Positions 1-7,683 of a stretch of 64,000 nt of DNA are shown here, in pieces. The DNA lies in the NCBI GenBank assembly GCA_021790935.1, contig JAJYFL010000002.1:62001-126000 (forward strand), written 5' to 3'. A program made the translations under genes and the position numbers. This DNA is from a bacterium (GTDB lineage: Bacteria; Vulcanimicrobiota; Vulcanimicrobiia; Vulcanimicrobiales; Vulcanimicrobiaceae). The stretch's first letter is position 1. The number at the start of each line of letters is the position of its first letter. A model generated the notes under the pieces. It worked only from the letters and a program-made list of their open reading frames with translations, did no database searches and was not told where the DNA came from.

Positions 1-5
1 AGTTC

Positions 6-527
6 ATGCATTTCTTTGGGAGCAAAAAGAAGCGGCCCGAGCATCGCCTCCTCCGGAGTGCCGGGCCAAGCGCGGAGCAAAAACGCTCGGCTTTTCGCAT
101 GCCCGTCGAGTTCGGCATCGTCTATACGCTTGAAGGGCGTGCCGGCCGCCGCAGCGCGCGTGCCAACGATTTGAGCGCGGGCGGCCTGCAGTTATCCTGC
201 GACGAAGACCTGCCGCTCGGGTCGCAGCTGCTGCTGGACTTCAAACTCCCGGCCGATTTTCTGGCATCGCTCACCGTCGAGAAGGAAGTTTACGAGCAGA
301 GCCCATTCGGCCTGCGCCCCGAAACCGTGAAAGTTACGCCGCCCGGATTCGCGCCGATGCGTTTGCGCGCGCAGGTGCTCGGCGCGGTCTTCGAGATGCA
401 GCGCCGCTCCTTTGGGTACGGCTTAGGCTTCGTCGAGATCGACGCCAAAGACCGGGAGGAGCTGCAGCGTTTCATGCATCTGTGGCAGATCCATTACTTG
501 CGTACGCGGCGCGGCGATTTGGAGTGA
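6..527 (+). CDS. PilZ domain protein
   Basis: A 173-aa soluble protein with a PilZ fold, the usual receptor for cyclic di-GMP. The two ligand-binding signatures are visible: an R-x3-R (R27-S-A-F-R31) and a D-x-S-x2-G motif (D55-L-S-A-G-G). The rest is an ordinary PilZ barrel ending in a short helical tail. It probably alters motility, adhesion or exopolysaccharide output when cyclic di-GMP rises, but no partner is encoded next to it. The ATG lies five bases from the window edge, so an upstream start cannot be excluded. It converges with the muramidase gene, with only 24 bp between the stops. Confidence 0.8.
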   Translation: MHFFGSKKKRPEHRLLRSAGPSAEQKRSAFRMPVEFGIVYTLEGRAGRRSARANDLSAGGLQLSCDEDLPLGSQLLLDFKLPADFLASLTVEKEVYEQSPFGLRPETVKVTPPGFAPMRLRAQVLGAVFEMQRRSFGYGLGFVEIDAKDREELQRFMHLWQIHYLRTRRGDLE

Positions 528-551
528 ACGCGGCCCAAGCCAGACAAACTC

Positions 552-1781
552 CTAGCGGTACAGCAGATACTTGGCGCGCAGTGCTTTGAAGCGCTCGAGC
601 GCGGGTTGCCATTCGCGTTCGATCGCACCCGCCGACTTACCCGATTCGAGGCCCAGCCGCAGCGTATCGGTTCCCCAATCGATGTCGAGGCCGCGCGCGT
701 CGACGTGCAGCGTCTGCGGCGAGATGTCGCGCACGGCCGTCAAGATTTCGACCGCCGTGCGTACCGGCCGGAAGGTTCGCGGATTGTAGACGACGAGTTG
801 GACGCCGCCGAACGGCGTGCCGGTCGCGGCGCCGAAGAGCGGGGACCAGTACGCAGGCCGGAAGAAGACGCCCGGCAGTTCCTGTTGGTCTAGGACGGCC
901 GCCAGGCGGTAAGCATCCAGACCCGGAGCGCCCGCGTATTTGAACGGCTTGGTCGTGCCGATGCCGCCGCTCAGGCCGGCGTTGTCGAGCAGGCCCGTGC
1001 ACGGGTAGACGACGGTGGTGCTCCATTCCGGAATGTTTGGCGAGGACTGGACCCAGTGCAGCCCCGTATCCGGCCAGAGCATCGATCGCTTCCAGCCCTT
1101 CATGCGGATCACGCGCAGCCTCGCGTGGATGCCGAATGCGTTGTTGAACATCTCGGCCAGCTCGCCGACGGTCATGCCATGCACCATCGCGATCGGGTAG
1201 AGCCCGATGAACGATCTGTAGCGTGGATCGAGCACCGGACCCTCTACGTTCTCGCCGCCCAGCGGGTTGGGCCGGTCGAGGATCCAAATCGACTTATGAT
1301 AACGCTTGGCCGCCTGCATCGCGTAGGCCATCGTCGAGACGAACGTGTACGGCCGGTCGCCGACATCTTGAATGTCGAAGAGCAGGACGCCGACGCCGCG
1401 AAGCATCGCGGCCGTCGGGCGCTTTTGCGCGCCGTAGAGGCTGTAGACCGGCAGGCCCGTGCGCTTGTCGACGTACGAGGAGACGAACGCACCGGCGGTG
1501 TGGTCGCCGCGGAAACCGTGCTCCGGAGAGTAGATCGCCTTAATACAGATGCGCGGGTTGGCTTTGATCGCATCGACGATGCTCACCATCTGCGAGGTTA
1601 CGCCGGTTTGATTGGTGATCACCCCGACGCAGCGCCCGTGAAGATCGTGCCACGCAGACTGCAAGAAGACTTCGTCGCCGAGCGTGACCTTCGCGCGCGG
1701 CAGCGGCCCGCCGGCCGCGGGCGCGCCGAGGCAGGCGCAGGCAAAGAGCGCGGCTAGGCCGGCTGCGATACGTCTATACAA
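552..1781 (-). CDS. namZ: DUF1343 / NamZ-type exo-beta-N-acetylmuramidase
   Basis: A 409-aa exported protein of the DUF1343 family, whose characterised member NamZ removes terminal MurNAc from peptidoglycan fragments. The mature part carries family blocks such as ITNQTGV, YSPEHGFRGDHTAG, FDIQDVGDRPYT and LDRPNPLGG. I chose the TTG at 1781 because it follows an AAGGAG ribosome site and begins a signal peptide (basic residues, then an Ala/Leu core ending near A-A-G-G). It overlaps the mqnD stop by 8 nt. It is the last gene of the minus-strand run, so it probably serves wall recycling in the periplasm. Assignment to NamZ rather than another DUF1343 subgroup is inferred. Confidence 0.8.
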   Translation of the reverse strand: MYRRIAAGLAALFACACLGAPAAGGPLPRAKVTLGDEVFLQSAWHDLHGRCVGVITNQTGVTSQMVSIVDAIKANPRICIKAIYSPEHGFRGDHTAGAFVSSYVDKRTGLPVYSLYGAQKRPTAAMLRGVGVLLFDIQDVGDRPYTFVSTMAYAMQAAKRYHKSIWILDRPNPLGGENVEGPVLDPRYRSFIGLYPIAMVHGMTVGELAEMFNNAFGIHARLRVIRMKGWKRSMLWPDTGLHWVQSSPNIPEWSTTVVYPCTGLLDNAGLSGGIGTTKPFKYAGAPGLDAYRLAAVLDQQELPGVFFRPAYWSPLFGAATGTPFGGVQLVVYNPRTFRPVRTAVEILTAVRDISPQTLHVDARGLDIDWGTDTLRLGLESGKSAGAIEREWQPALERFKALRAKYLLYR

Positions 1782-2613
1782 AGTTCGGCTCCTTGTGATC
1801 GGGGATGATGCCGGCCGCGTACGCTCGGCCGAAGAGTTCGCCGGCGGCCGCGATGCCGTCGTCTCCGACGTCGTCGCTGAAAGCGTTGACGTACAACTCG
1901 ACGTGTTTGCGCATGACCGCATCGTCCATCTCGAACGCGTGCCGGCGAACGTACTCGTAAACGCGCGATTCGTTCTCGCGGGCGAAGCGCAGACTCCGCG
2001 CAATCGCGTCGTTCGCGCGGCGCGCGAGCGCGCCGTCGAGATCGTTGCGCGCGAGAATCGCGCCCAGCGGTATGGGCATGCCGCTGGTGGATTCCCACCA
2101 GTCGCCGAGATCTGCGATCCGCACGAGCCCGGCTCTCTCGTAGGTGAAGCGCGACTCGTGGATGATGAGGCCCGCGTCGGCGGCTCCCGATGCGACCGCT
2201 TCGACGATCGTGTCGAAGCGCATCGAGATCGACGGCGGCGTGATGCCCAGCGCCAGGCGCAGCAGCATGAACGCCGTGGTCCTCTCTCCGGGGATGGCGA
2301 CGAGCCTTTCTTTGAAATCGGCGAGCGTATCGCCCGCGCCGGGCCGCGCCACGAGCAAGGGGCCGCAGCCGCGTCCGAGGGCCCCGCCGGAGCGCAGAAT
2401 GCGGTAGCGATCCATCAAGAACGGGATCGCACCGTAGCTCACTTTGGTGAGTTCGTACCTTCCCTCGAGAGCCGCGTCGTTGAGACGGTCGACATCCTCG
2501 AGGACCGCGCGCACGGGCGGCGCGTTCGGGAGCAGTCCGTTGGTCAGTGCGGCGAAGATATAGGTGTCGTTCGGGCAGGGTGAGTAGGCAAGCGAGAGCG
2601 TTCTCGTCGTCAT
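1774..2613 (-). CDS. mqnD: 1,4-dihydroxy-6-naphthoate synthase (futalosine pathway)
   Basis: A 279-aa protein of the periplasmic-binding-protein-like MqnA/MqnD family. It converts cyclic dehypoxanthinyl futalosine to 1,4-dihydroxy-6-naphthoate in menaquinone synthesis. The N-terminus SPCPNDTYIF is the MqnD signature and separates it from MqnA. Its ATG overlaps the mqnB TGA as ATGA, so the two are translationally coupled. With MqnB next door the window holds two of the four pathway enzymes; MqnA and MqnC are not here. The 3' end overlaps the next gene by 8 nt. Confidence 0.9.
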   Translation of the reverse strand: MTTRTLSLAYSPCPNDTYIFAALTNGLLPNAPPVRAVLEDVDRLNDAALEGRYELTKVSYGAIPFLMDRYRILRSGGALGRGCGPLLVARPGAGDTLADFKERLVAIPGERTTAFMLLRLALGITPPSISMRFDTIVEAVASGAADAGLIIHESRFTYERAGLVRIADLGDWWESTSGMPIPLGAILARNDLDGALARRANDAIARSLRFARENESRVYEYVRRHAFEMDDAVMRKHVELYVNAFSDDVGDDGIAAAGELFGRAYAAGIIPDHKEPNFV

Positions 2614-3212
2614 CGGTCTCCGGTCGCGGCGAGCAGGGCTGTGAGGATGCGTTCCAAACCGCGGACGCCTTCTTCGAAGTTCCACGCGCTCGCCGCTCGC
2701 TCCCCGACGATGTTGGAGACGCCTCGGAGTTCGACGGCTGCGACGCCGGCTATCTCGGCCGCGCGCAGTACGGCGAACCCCTCCATCGATTCGACGCCGG
2801 CGCCGCGAGCCGCCAAGCGCTGCGCGGTTGCACTCGTCGCCGTGACCCGGGAGACCGTAACCCCGCGTACGCAGGCAAAGCCCAGTTCGACCAAGCGCTC
2901 GACCAGCGAGAGATCCGAACTCGCCGCCTCGATCGCCCGTTGCCCTTCGGGTAAGCCGATCGGGCCGCCGGTCTCGAGACCGAGTTCGAAGAGTTCCTCC
3001 GAGACGACAACGCCGTCGCCGACATTCGCCGCGCCGGGGAAGGCGCCCGCGATGCCGGCGCCGACGACCAAGGCGTAACGGCTCTGCGCGAGCGCGCGCG
3101 AAAGCGCGGCGGCCGCTTCGACGGGTCCCACGCCGGTAACGAGCATCTCGACGTGTGCCGGCGGCTTGAAGAAACCGAGTTCCTGGCCCGTCGCGCAGGC
3201 TATGAGAATCAT
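2610..3212 (-). CDS. mqnB: Futalosine hydrolase
   Basis: A 200-aa nucleoside-phosphorylase-fold hydrolase that splits futalosine (or aminodeoxyfutalosine) to the dehypoxanthinyl form. Visible family blocks are ATGQELGFF at the start, VVGAGIAGAFP, GVESMEGFAVLRAA (active-site Glu region) and ELRGVSNIVGER. The ATG is only one base away from the end of the 167-bp repeat, and no Shine-Dalgarno sequence precedes it: the bases before it are CCTCCTAG. The repeat may therefore have replaced the native ribosome site, or the gene may depend on coupling from queE. It is coupled to mqnD by ATGA. Confidence 0.9.
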   Translation of the reverse strand: MILIACATGQELGFFKPPAHVEMLVTGVGPVEAAAALSRALAQSRYALVVGAGIAGAFPGAANVGDGVVVSEELFELGLETGGPIGLPEGQRAIEAASSDLSLVERLVELGFACVRGVTVSRVTATSATAQRLAARGAGVESMEGFAVLRAAEIAGVAAVELRGVSNIVGERAASAWNFEEGVRGLERILTALLAATGDR

Positions 3213-3213
3213 C

Positions 3214-3380
3214 TAGGAGGCTGTCGGGGTTGGGCCGTTTTCGGATTTGGCGCCGAATTTTGTTCGGAGACGAGGCGCGAAGAAGGAGCGAAGCCGTAGC
3301 TTCGTGACTGATGAGCAACGAAGTATGCGGGCAAAAGGCGGCCCAAAGACGGAAACATGCTCAACCCCGACAGCCTCCTA
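3214..3380 (-). repeat. 167-bp inverted-repeat element, copy 1
   Basis: This is the opposite orientation of copies 2 and 3. The ends are 18-nt inverted repeats, here TAGGAGGCTGTCGGGGTT and its complement. Both arms carry the same G/C change relative to the other copies, so self-pairing is kept. It fills the whole gap between queE and mqnB: its outer bases supply the queE TAG stop, and its other end abuts the mqnB ATG. It encodes no transposase. TA at both outer ends fits a TA target duplication, as used by IS630/Tc1-type transposases (inference). Confidence 0.85.
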
Positions 3381-3953
3381 CCGTATGCCGATGAATTTAT
3401 GCGTCTGCAGCGAAAGCCGGAAACGCTGCGGATGCGCCTTGGCGAATTCGACCGCGAGCGCGACGTTGCGTGGTTTGTTGCCTTCGGGCTGAAGCAGAAT
3501 GGTCGGCTTGTCGCTGAAGAGGTCGAGCCACCGCGTTGGGACGCAGCCGTCGACGATCACCTTGACCTCGTTTGCACGCCGCGCCATGGCGGCATCGACG
3601 CGCTCTTTCGGCGAAACGCATAGCCAGACGTCGTCGGGCAGTTCGGTCGCGATCGTCCCGTTGGATTCTACGTGCACGCGGCGGCCGGCGGCGCGCAGCG
3701 CGCCGATCAGCGCGGCGGTCTCTGCCTGCGCGAGCGGTTCGCCGCCCGTGAGCACGACCATGGGGCAATCGCCGCCGATCTCCGCTACGCGCAGTACGAT
3801 CTCGTCGACGCCGGCAAAGAATGCGAGCGCGTAATCGGTATCGCAGAAATCGCAGGCGAGGTTGCAGCCGGCGAGCCGCACGAAGACGGCGGGCGTTCCG
3901 GTGTAGGCGCCTTCACCTTGTATGCTGTAGAAGATCTCCGTTAGTTGCAGCAT
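3378..3953 (-). CDS. queE: 7-carboxy-7-deazaguanine synthase
   Basis: A 191-aa radical-SAM enzyme that contracts 6-carboxytetrahydropterin to 7-carboxy-7-deazaguanine for queuosine/archaeosine-type bases. The cluster motif is the standard C-x3-C-x2-C at C30, C34 and C37, followed by the TGGEPL block. The N-terminus LTEIFYSIQGEG is typical of QueE. The ATG at 3953 lies 8 bp after the queD stop, so the pair is one operon in pathway order (QueD product is QueE substrate). The last codon and stop run into the outer bases of the 167-bp repeat. Confidence 0.93.
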   Translation of the reverse strand: MLQLTEIFYSIQGEGAYTGTPAVFVRLAGCNLACDFCDTDYALAFFAGVDEIVLRVAEIGGDCPMVVLTGGEPLAQAETAALIGALRAAGRRVHVESNGTIATELPDDVWLCVSPKERVDAAMARRANEVKVIVDGCVPTRWLDLFSDKPTILLQPEGNKPRNVALAVEFAKAHPQRFRLSLQTHKFIGIR

Positions 3954-3961
3954 CCGGGACC

Positions 3962-4327
3962 TTAAGGGAGATCGGTCTTCCGCAGCACGGCGCAGGAGGT
4001 TGCCGTCTCCCAAAGCACGAGCTCGTCCAGGGACGGAAGAACCGGGAGAAGACGCTGCCAGATCCACAGCGCGATGCGTTCGCAAGTCGGGTTCTCGATG
4101 ATGTCGTTGAGCGACCGGTGGTCGAGTGCGTCGATCGCCTCGCGGCGTACCAGTTCCTTGATCGTATCGAAATCTTCGATCATTCCGCGCGCCGGTCCGT
4201 CGTCGCGGAGTGGACCGCGGACGCCCACCTCCAGACGATACGAATGCCCGTGCGGGCGGGCACACTTACCCGGATGGAACGGGAGCGCGTGCGCCGCCTC
4301 GAACGTAAAGCGCTTACGGATCTGCAT
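3962..4327 (-). CDS. queD: 6-carboxytetrahydropterin synthase
   Basis: A 121-aa protein of the QueD/PTPS family. It makes 6-carboxy-5,6,7,8-tetrahydropterin from dihydroneopterin triphosphate. Zinc ligands are H13, H26 and H28 (in ARPHGHSY). C22 just before them is the catalytic Cys expected in QueD, and DHRSLND plus PTCERIA hold the other catalytic residues. Start at ATG 4327; longer in-frame starts only add unrelated low-complexity residues. It follows the E2 gene by 22 bp in the same direction and feeds QueE. Confidence 0.92.
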   Translation of the reverse strand: MQIRKRFTFEAAHALPFHPGKCARPHGHSYRLEVGVRGPLRDDGPARGMIEDFDTIKELVRREAIDALDHRSLNDIIENPTCERIALWIWQRLLPVLPSLDELVLWETATSCAVLRKTDLP

Positions 4328-4349
4328 GCGATCTACGCCGATGCCGGGG

Positions 4350-5600
4350 TTACAGCGCGCCCGCAGGGCCCATCGCTTCGAGCCTGCGTTTGAGATCGGC
4401 GAGGAACCGCGAGGCAACGTAGCCGTCGACGACGCGGTGGTCGAGGGAGAGGCAGACGTTCATCATGTGACGGATCGCGATCGCATCGTCCTCGGTGACG
4501 ATGGGTTTCTTGACGATCGCCTCCATCGTGACGATCCCGGCTTGGCCGGCGTTGATGATCGGTGCCGACGCATACGATCCGTTCGCCCCGTTGTTGTTCA
4601 CGGTGAACGTGCCGCCTTGCAGATCGTCGGCGCTTAGTTTGTTCCTGCGAGCTCTGTCGATCAGCTCGCCCGACGCAATTGCGATGCCTTTGATCGAGAG
4701 CTTGTCGGCGTGTTTGACGACGGGCACGACGAGATTGGTCGCAAGCCCGATAGCGATACCGATATTCACGTCTTTCTCGACGTAGATGCCGGCTTGCCCC
4801 GAACTCGCCGAGGGCGCCGCGAATCTGGCGTTCATCAGCGGGAACGCGCCGAGAGATTCGACGACCGCGCGGATGAAGAACGGCAGTAGCGTGAGCTTGT
4901 AACCGGTTTCGCGCTCGAAATCATCCTTTTCGCGCGTCCGCCACTTCCACGCGTTGGTGACGTCCGCTTCGACCATCGACCACGCGTGTGGGGCGGCGTG
5001 CTTGCTCTCGACCATGCGCTCCGCGATGATGCGGCGCGCACCGGCGAGCGGGATCAGCGTGCCGGGAACGGGCTCACCGTAGGTGCTGGTTCCGCTCGCC
5101 GGACGCGCGGGAGCCGTGCGACTGGCGGCCAGCACGTCTTCGGCGGTCACGCGGCCGTTGGCGCCCGTCCCGCGGATCGCGCTCACGTCGATTTGGTGTT
5201 CGCGTGCCAGGCGCCGCACGGCAGGCGATGCGCCGCGCAGCGCCTGCTCGGGCGTTCCGGTCTGCACCAGTCCCCGTTTCGCCGCGGGATGGCTGTTGGT
5301 CGAGGCCGGGGCGGGCGCGCTCGCGGCGGCCGGCTCTGCATTTGCGTTAACGCTGGCTGCCGCGACCTCGTCGATGATCGCGATCGGCGTGCCGGTCGCG
5401 ACCGTCGTGCCCTCCGCGATGAGGAAATCGCGAATCGTGCCGGTCACCGGCGACGGGACTTCCGAGTTGACCTTGTCGGTCGAGACCTCGACGAACGCTT
5501 CGTACTTGTCGATGGCATCGCCCGGCTTCTTCAGCCAGCGCTCGACCGTACCTTCGGTAACGGTCTCGCCGAGCTGCGGCATCGTAATGGTAGTCGCCAC
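4350..5600 (-). CDS. 2-oxoacid dehydrogenase E2 (dihydrolipoamide acyltransferase)
   Basis: A 416-aa E2 core protein. Residues 1-76 form a lipoyl domain with the lipoylated lysine at K43 (STDKVNSE). A peripheral-subunit-binding domain follows an Ala/Pro linker (about residues 125-160, ASPAVRRLA...GRVTAEDVL). The C-terminal catalytic domain ends with DHRVVDG, holding the active-site His. It acts with the E1-beta and E1-alpha encoded upstream; the E3 gene is not in the window. Sequence alone does not tell pyruvate from branched-chain oxoacids. About eight extra residues (PSASSGQA) interrupt the catalytic domain where relatives have a short turn. Confidence 0.9.
   Translation of the reverse strand: MATTITMPQLGETVTEGTVERWLKKPGDAIDKYEAFVEVSTDKVNSEVPSPVTGTIRDFLIAEGTTVATGTPIAIIDEVAAASVNANAEPAAASAPAPASTNSHPAAKRGLVQTGTPEQALRGASPAVRRLAREHQIDVSAIRGTGANGRVTAEDVLAASRTAPARPASGTSTYGEPVPGTLIPLAGARRIIAERMVESKHAAPHAWSMVEADVTNAWKWRTREKDDFERETGYKLTLLPFFIRAVVESLGAFPLMNARFAAPSASSGQAGIYVEKDVNIGIAIGLATNLVVPVVKHADKLSIKGIAIASGELIDRARRNKLSADDLQGGTFTVNNNGANGSYASAPIINAGQAGIVTMEAIVKKPIVTEDDAIAIRHMMNVCLSLDHRVVDGYVASRFLADLKRRLEAMGPAGAL
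4791..4815. repeat. Short repeat-like insert inside the E2 coding region
   Basis: The stretch translates on the minus strand as PSASSGQA inside the E2 catalytic domain, between NARF and GIYVEKD. Its base sequence (GGCTTGCCCCGAACTCGCC and following) resembles the short palindromic repeats that I recall as widespread in some environmental genomes, where they appear as SSGQA-type peptides. The insertion is in frame and probably lies in a surface loop. I saw no second copy in this window, so its repeat status is by resemblance. Confidence 0.4.
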
Positions 5601-5604
5601 GATC

Positions 5605-6606
5605 TTAGAACCTCGCCATCTCTCGCATCGCCTCGGCCATCTCGCCGGGCGAGCTCATGTACTCTTCCTCGAGCGGGAGCGCGTAGCCCATCGCCGGGAC
5701 GTCGGGCGCGCAGTGACGGCGAATCGGCGCGTCCAGATCGAAGAGCGCTTCCTCGGCGACCATCGCGGAGATCTCCGCGCCGACGCCGCCGAATTTGTTG
5801 TCCTCGTGCACGATCAGCAGTTTGCGCGTCTTGCGGACGCTCTCGAGGATCGTTCCGCGGTCCATCGGACGTATGGAGCGCAGGTCGACCACCTCGACCG
5901 AGATGCCTTCGGTTTCGAGTTGGTTGGCCGCCTCGAGCGCCCAATGCACGTAGAGGCCATAGGAGACGACGGTCAACTGCGTTCCGGCCTTCTTGACGTC
6001 GGCCTTACCGAGCGGAATCGTGTAGTGTCCGCCGGGCACCTCGCCTTTGATCAGACGGTAGGTTTTCTTATGCTCGAGGAAGAGCACGGGATCGGGATCG
6101 TCGATCGCGGCATTGAGCAAGCCCTTGACGTCGGCCGGAAAGGCCGGCGCGACGATCTTCAGGCCCGGAACGTGATAGAACAGCGCTTCGATCGAGACCG
6201 AGTGCGATAGCGCGCCTCGCACGCCGCCGCCGTATGGCGTGCGTATTACGAGCGGACACGTGTATTCGCCGTTGCTCCGATAGCGCGTCTTGGCCGCTTC
6301 GCCGACGATTTGGTTGAACGCGGGGTAGATGAAATCCGCGAACTGGATCTCGGCGATCGGCCGCAGACCCTCCATGGCCATTCCGACTGCGATCCCTACG
6401 ATCGAAGCCTCGGCGATCGGCGTGTCGATCACGCGCTCCGGCCCAAACTCTTTGACGAAGTCCTTGGTAATGAGAAAGACGTTACCGCGGTCGCCGACGT
6501 CCTCGCCGAGAATCACGGTTCGATCGTCGTTCTTCATGGCCTCGTACAACGTCTCGCGGACGGTCTCGACGTTGTTCATCACCTTGGACGACGCGCTTAC
6601 TGCCAT
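5605..6606 (-). CDS. 2-oxoacid dehydrogenase E1 component, beta subunit
   Basis: A 333-aa transketolase-like E1-beta. Family landmarks are the N-terminal TVRETLYEAMKNDDR block, LGEDVGDRGNVF, the GIAVGMAMEGLRPIAEIQF segment and, near the end, RRHCAPDVPAMGYALPLEE. It pairs with E1-alpha to decarboxylate a 2-oxoacid and pass the acyl group to the E2 lipoyl arm. Its ATG overlaps the E1-alpha stop by 10 nt (ATGGCAGTAA) and it ends 4 bp before the E2 ATG, so all three are tightly co-expressed. Confidence 0.9.
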   Translation of the reverse strand: MAVSASSKVMNNVETVRETLYEAMKNDDRTVILGEDVGDRGNVFLITKDFVKEFGPERVIDTPIAEASIVGIAVGMAMEGLRPIAEIQFADFIYPAFNQIVGEAAKTRYRSNGEYTCPLVIRTPYGGGVRGALSHSVSIEALFYHVPGLKIVAPAFPADVKGLLNAAIDDPDPVLFLEHKKTYRLIKGEVPGGHYTIPLGKADVKKAGTQLTVVSYGLYVHWALEAANQLETEGISVEVVDLRSIRPMDRGTILESVRKTRKLLIVHEDNKFGGVGAEISAMVAEEALFDLDAPIRRHCAPDVPAMGYALPLEEEYMSSPGEMAEAMREMARF

Positions 6607-7628
6607 GGTTCCCAGGCTCCTTCGTAGAGGTTGGTGTAGAGTTCCGAGGCGGCCGGAAACGGCATCGCTTCCGCGCGGTCGGTGGCTTCGTTCGTTTCGC
6701 GCAGCACCTCTTTACGCATTGCGTCGATCTCCGGGGGGCCGAGGATGCCCAGTTCCAGCAATACGCGCTCGAAGCGCGGCAGCGGATCGTCCTTGCGGTG
6801 CGCGGTTACTTCATCGCGCGTGCGGTAGGTCATATCGTTGTCGTCGGTTGAGTGCGCGAGGAAGCGGTAGCAGACGCCTTCGAGCAGCGTCGGTCCGCCG
6901 CCGCCGCGCGCGCGGTCGAGTGCGCGTTTCACCGCTCCGTAGCTCGCAATCGGGTCGAAGCCGTCGAACTGCTCGCCGGGGATGCCGTACCCTTCGGCCC
7001 GCTTATAGATGTCCGGTTGCCCCATCTGCCGGCTCAGCGGAGTCGATATCGCCCATAGATTGTTCTCGACCAGCATGACCAGCGGCAACTTGTGGACCGC
7101 CGCGAAGTTCATCGACTCGTGCCATTCGCCTTCGCTGGTCGTGCCGTCGCCGCAGGTGACCAGCACCGCTCGGCCGGACTCCTTGCGGTACTGCATCGCG
7201 AAGGCCGCGCCGACCGCATGCGGGATGTGGGCGGCCAGAATAGACGAGAAGGAGATCAGCCCGGCCTTTTTCGAGGAATAGTGGTTTGGGAACTGACGCC
7301 CGCCGTTGTGGTCGGCGGCGCGCGCGAAGATCGAGAGCATGATCTCGTAGGGCGTCAAGCCGATGCCTAGCGCAAGCCCAAGATCGCGGTAGTAGGGCGC
7401 CAGGAGGTCCTTGCCGCGCTCGAAGGCCATGGCTGCGCCCGATTGCAGCGCCTCGTGGCCTTCGCTCCCGAGCGCGAACGGGACCTTGCCTTGGCGGTTG
7501 AGCTGGAAACCACGGTTGTCGAGCTGCCGCTGAAGGAGCATATTGCGAAAGATCGCCTTCAGCTGGTCGTCGGACAGACCCTGACGCTCCAGTGAGTTAC
7601 GCACTTGAGTGATCTCGGTTTTTGCCAT
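6597..7628 (-). CDS. 2-oxoacid dehydrogenase E1 component, alpha subunit (copy next to E1-beta)
   Basis: A 343-aa thiamine-diphosphate-binding E1-alpha. The cofactor motif is GDGTTSEGEWHESMNFA...VENN. The serine/threonine loop (TYRTRDEVT) that contacts substrate is present. ATG 7628 is preferred over the in-frame TTG 30 nt upstream because an AAGGA site lies about 8 nt before it. A second E1-alpha paralogue precedes it, 55 bp away. The longer match between the two copies (QLNRQGK, GSEGHEA/ASEGHEA, PYYRDLGLALGIGLT) shows they arose by tandem duplication. Confidence 0.9.
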   Translation of the reverse strand: MAKTEITQVRNSLERQGLSDDQLKAIFRNMLLQRQLDNRGFQLNRQGKVPFALGSEGHEALQSGAAMAFERGKDLLAPYYRDLGLALGIGLTPYEIMLSIFARAADHNGGRQFPNHYSSKKAGLISFSSILAAHIPHAVGAAFAMQYRKESGRAVLVTCGDGTTSEGEWHESMNFAAVHKLPLVMLVENNLWAISTPLSRQMGQPDIYKRAEGYGIPGEQFDGFDPIASYGAVKRALDRARGGGGPTLLEGVCYRFLAHSTDDNDMTYRTRDEVTAHRKDDPLPRFERVLLELGILGPPEIDAMRKEVLRETNEATDRAEAMPFPAASELYTNLYEGAWEPWQ

Positions 7629-7683
7629 CGCGTTTGTCCTTAGCGAGCGGTTGTTCAAGCGGGTTGCGGAAAAAGAGAAAGCG

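Noticed and set aside
1056-1757. Long plus-strand open frame opposite the muramidase gene
   Set aside because: It is antisense to a recognised exported enzyme and encodes Arg-rich, domain-free sequence typical of GC-rich shadow frames.
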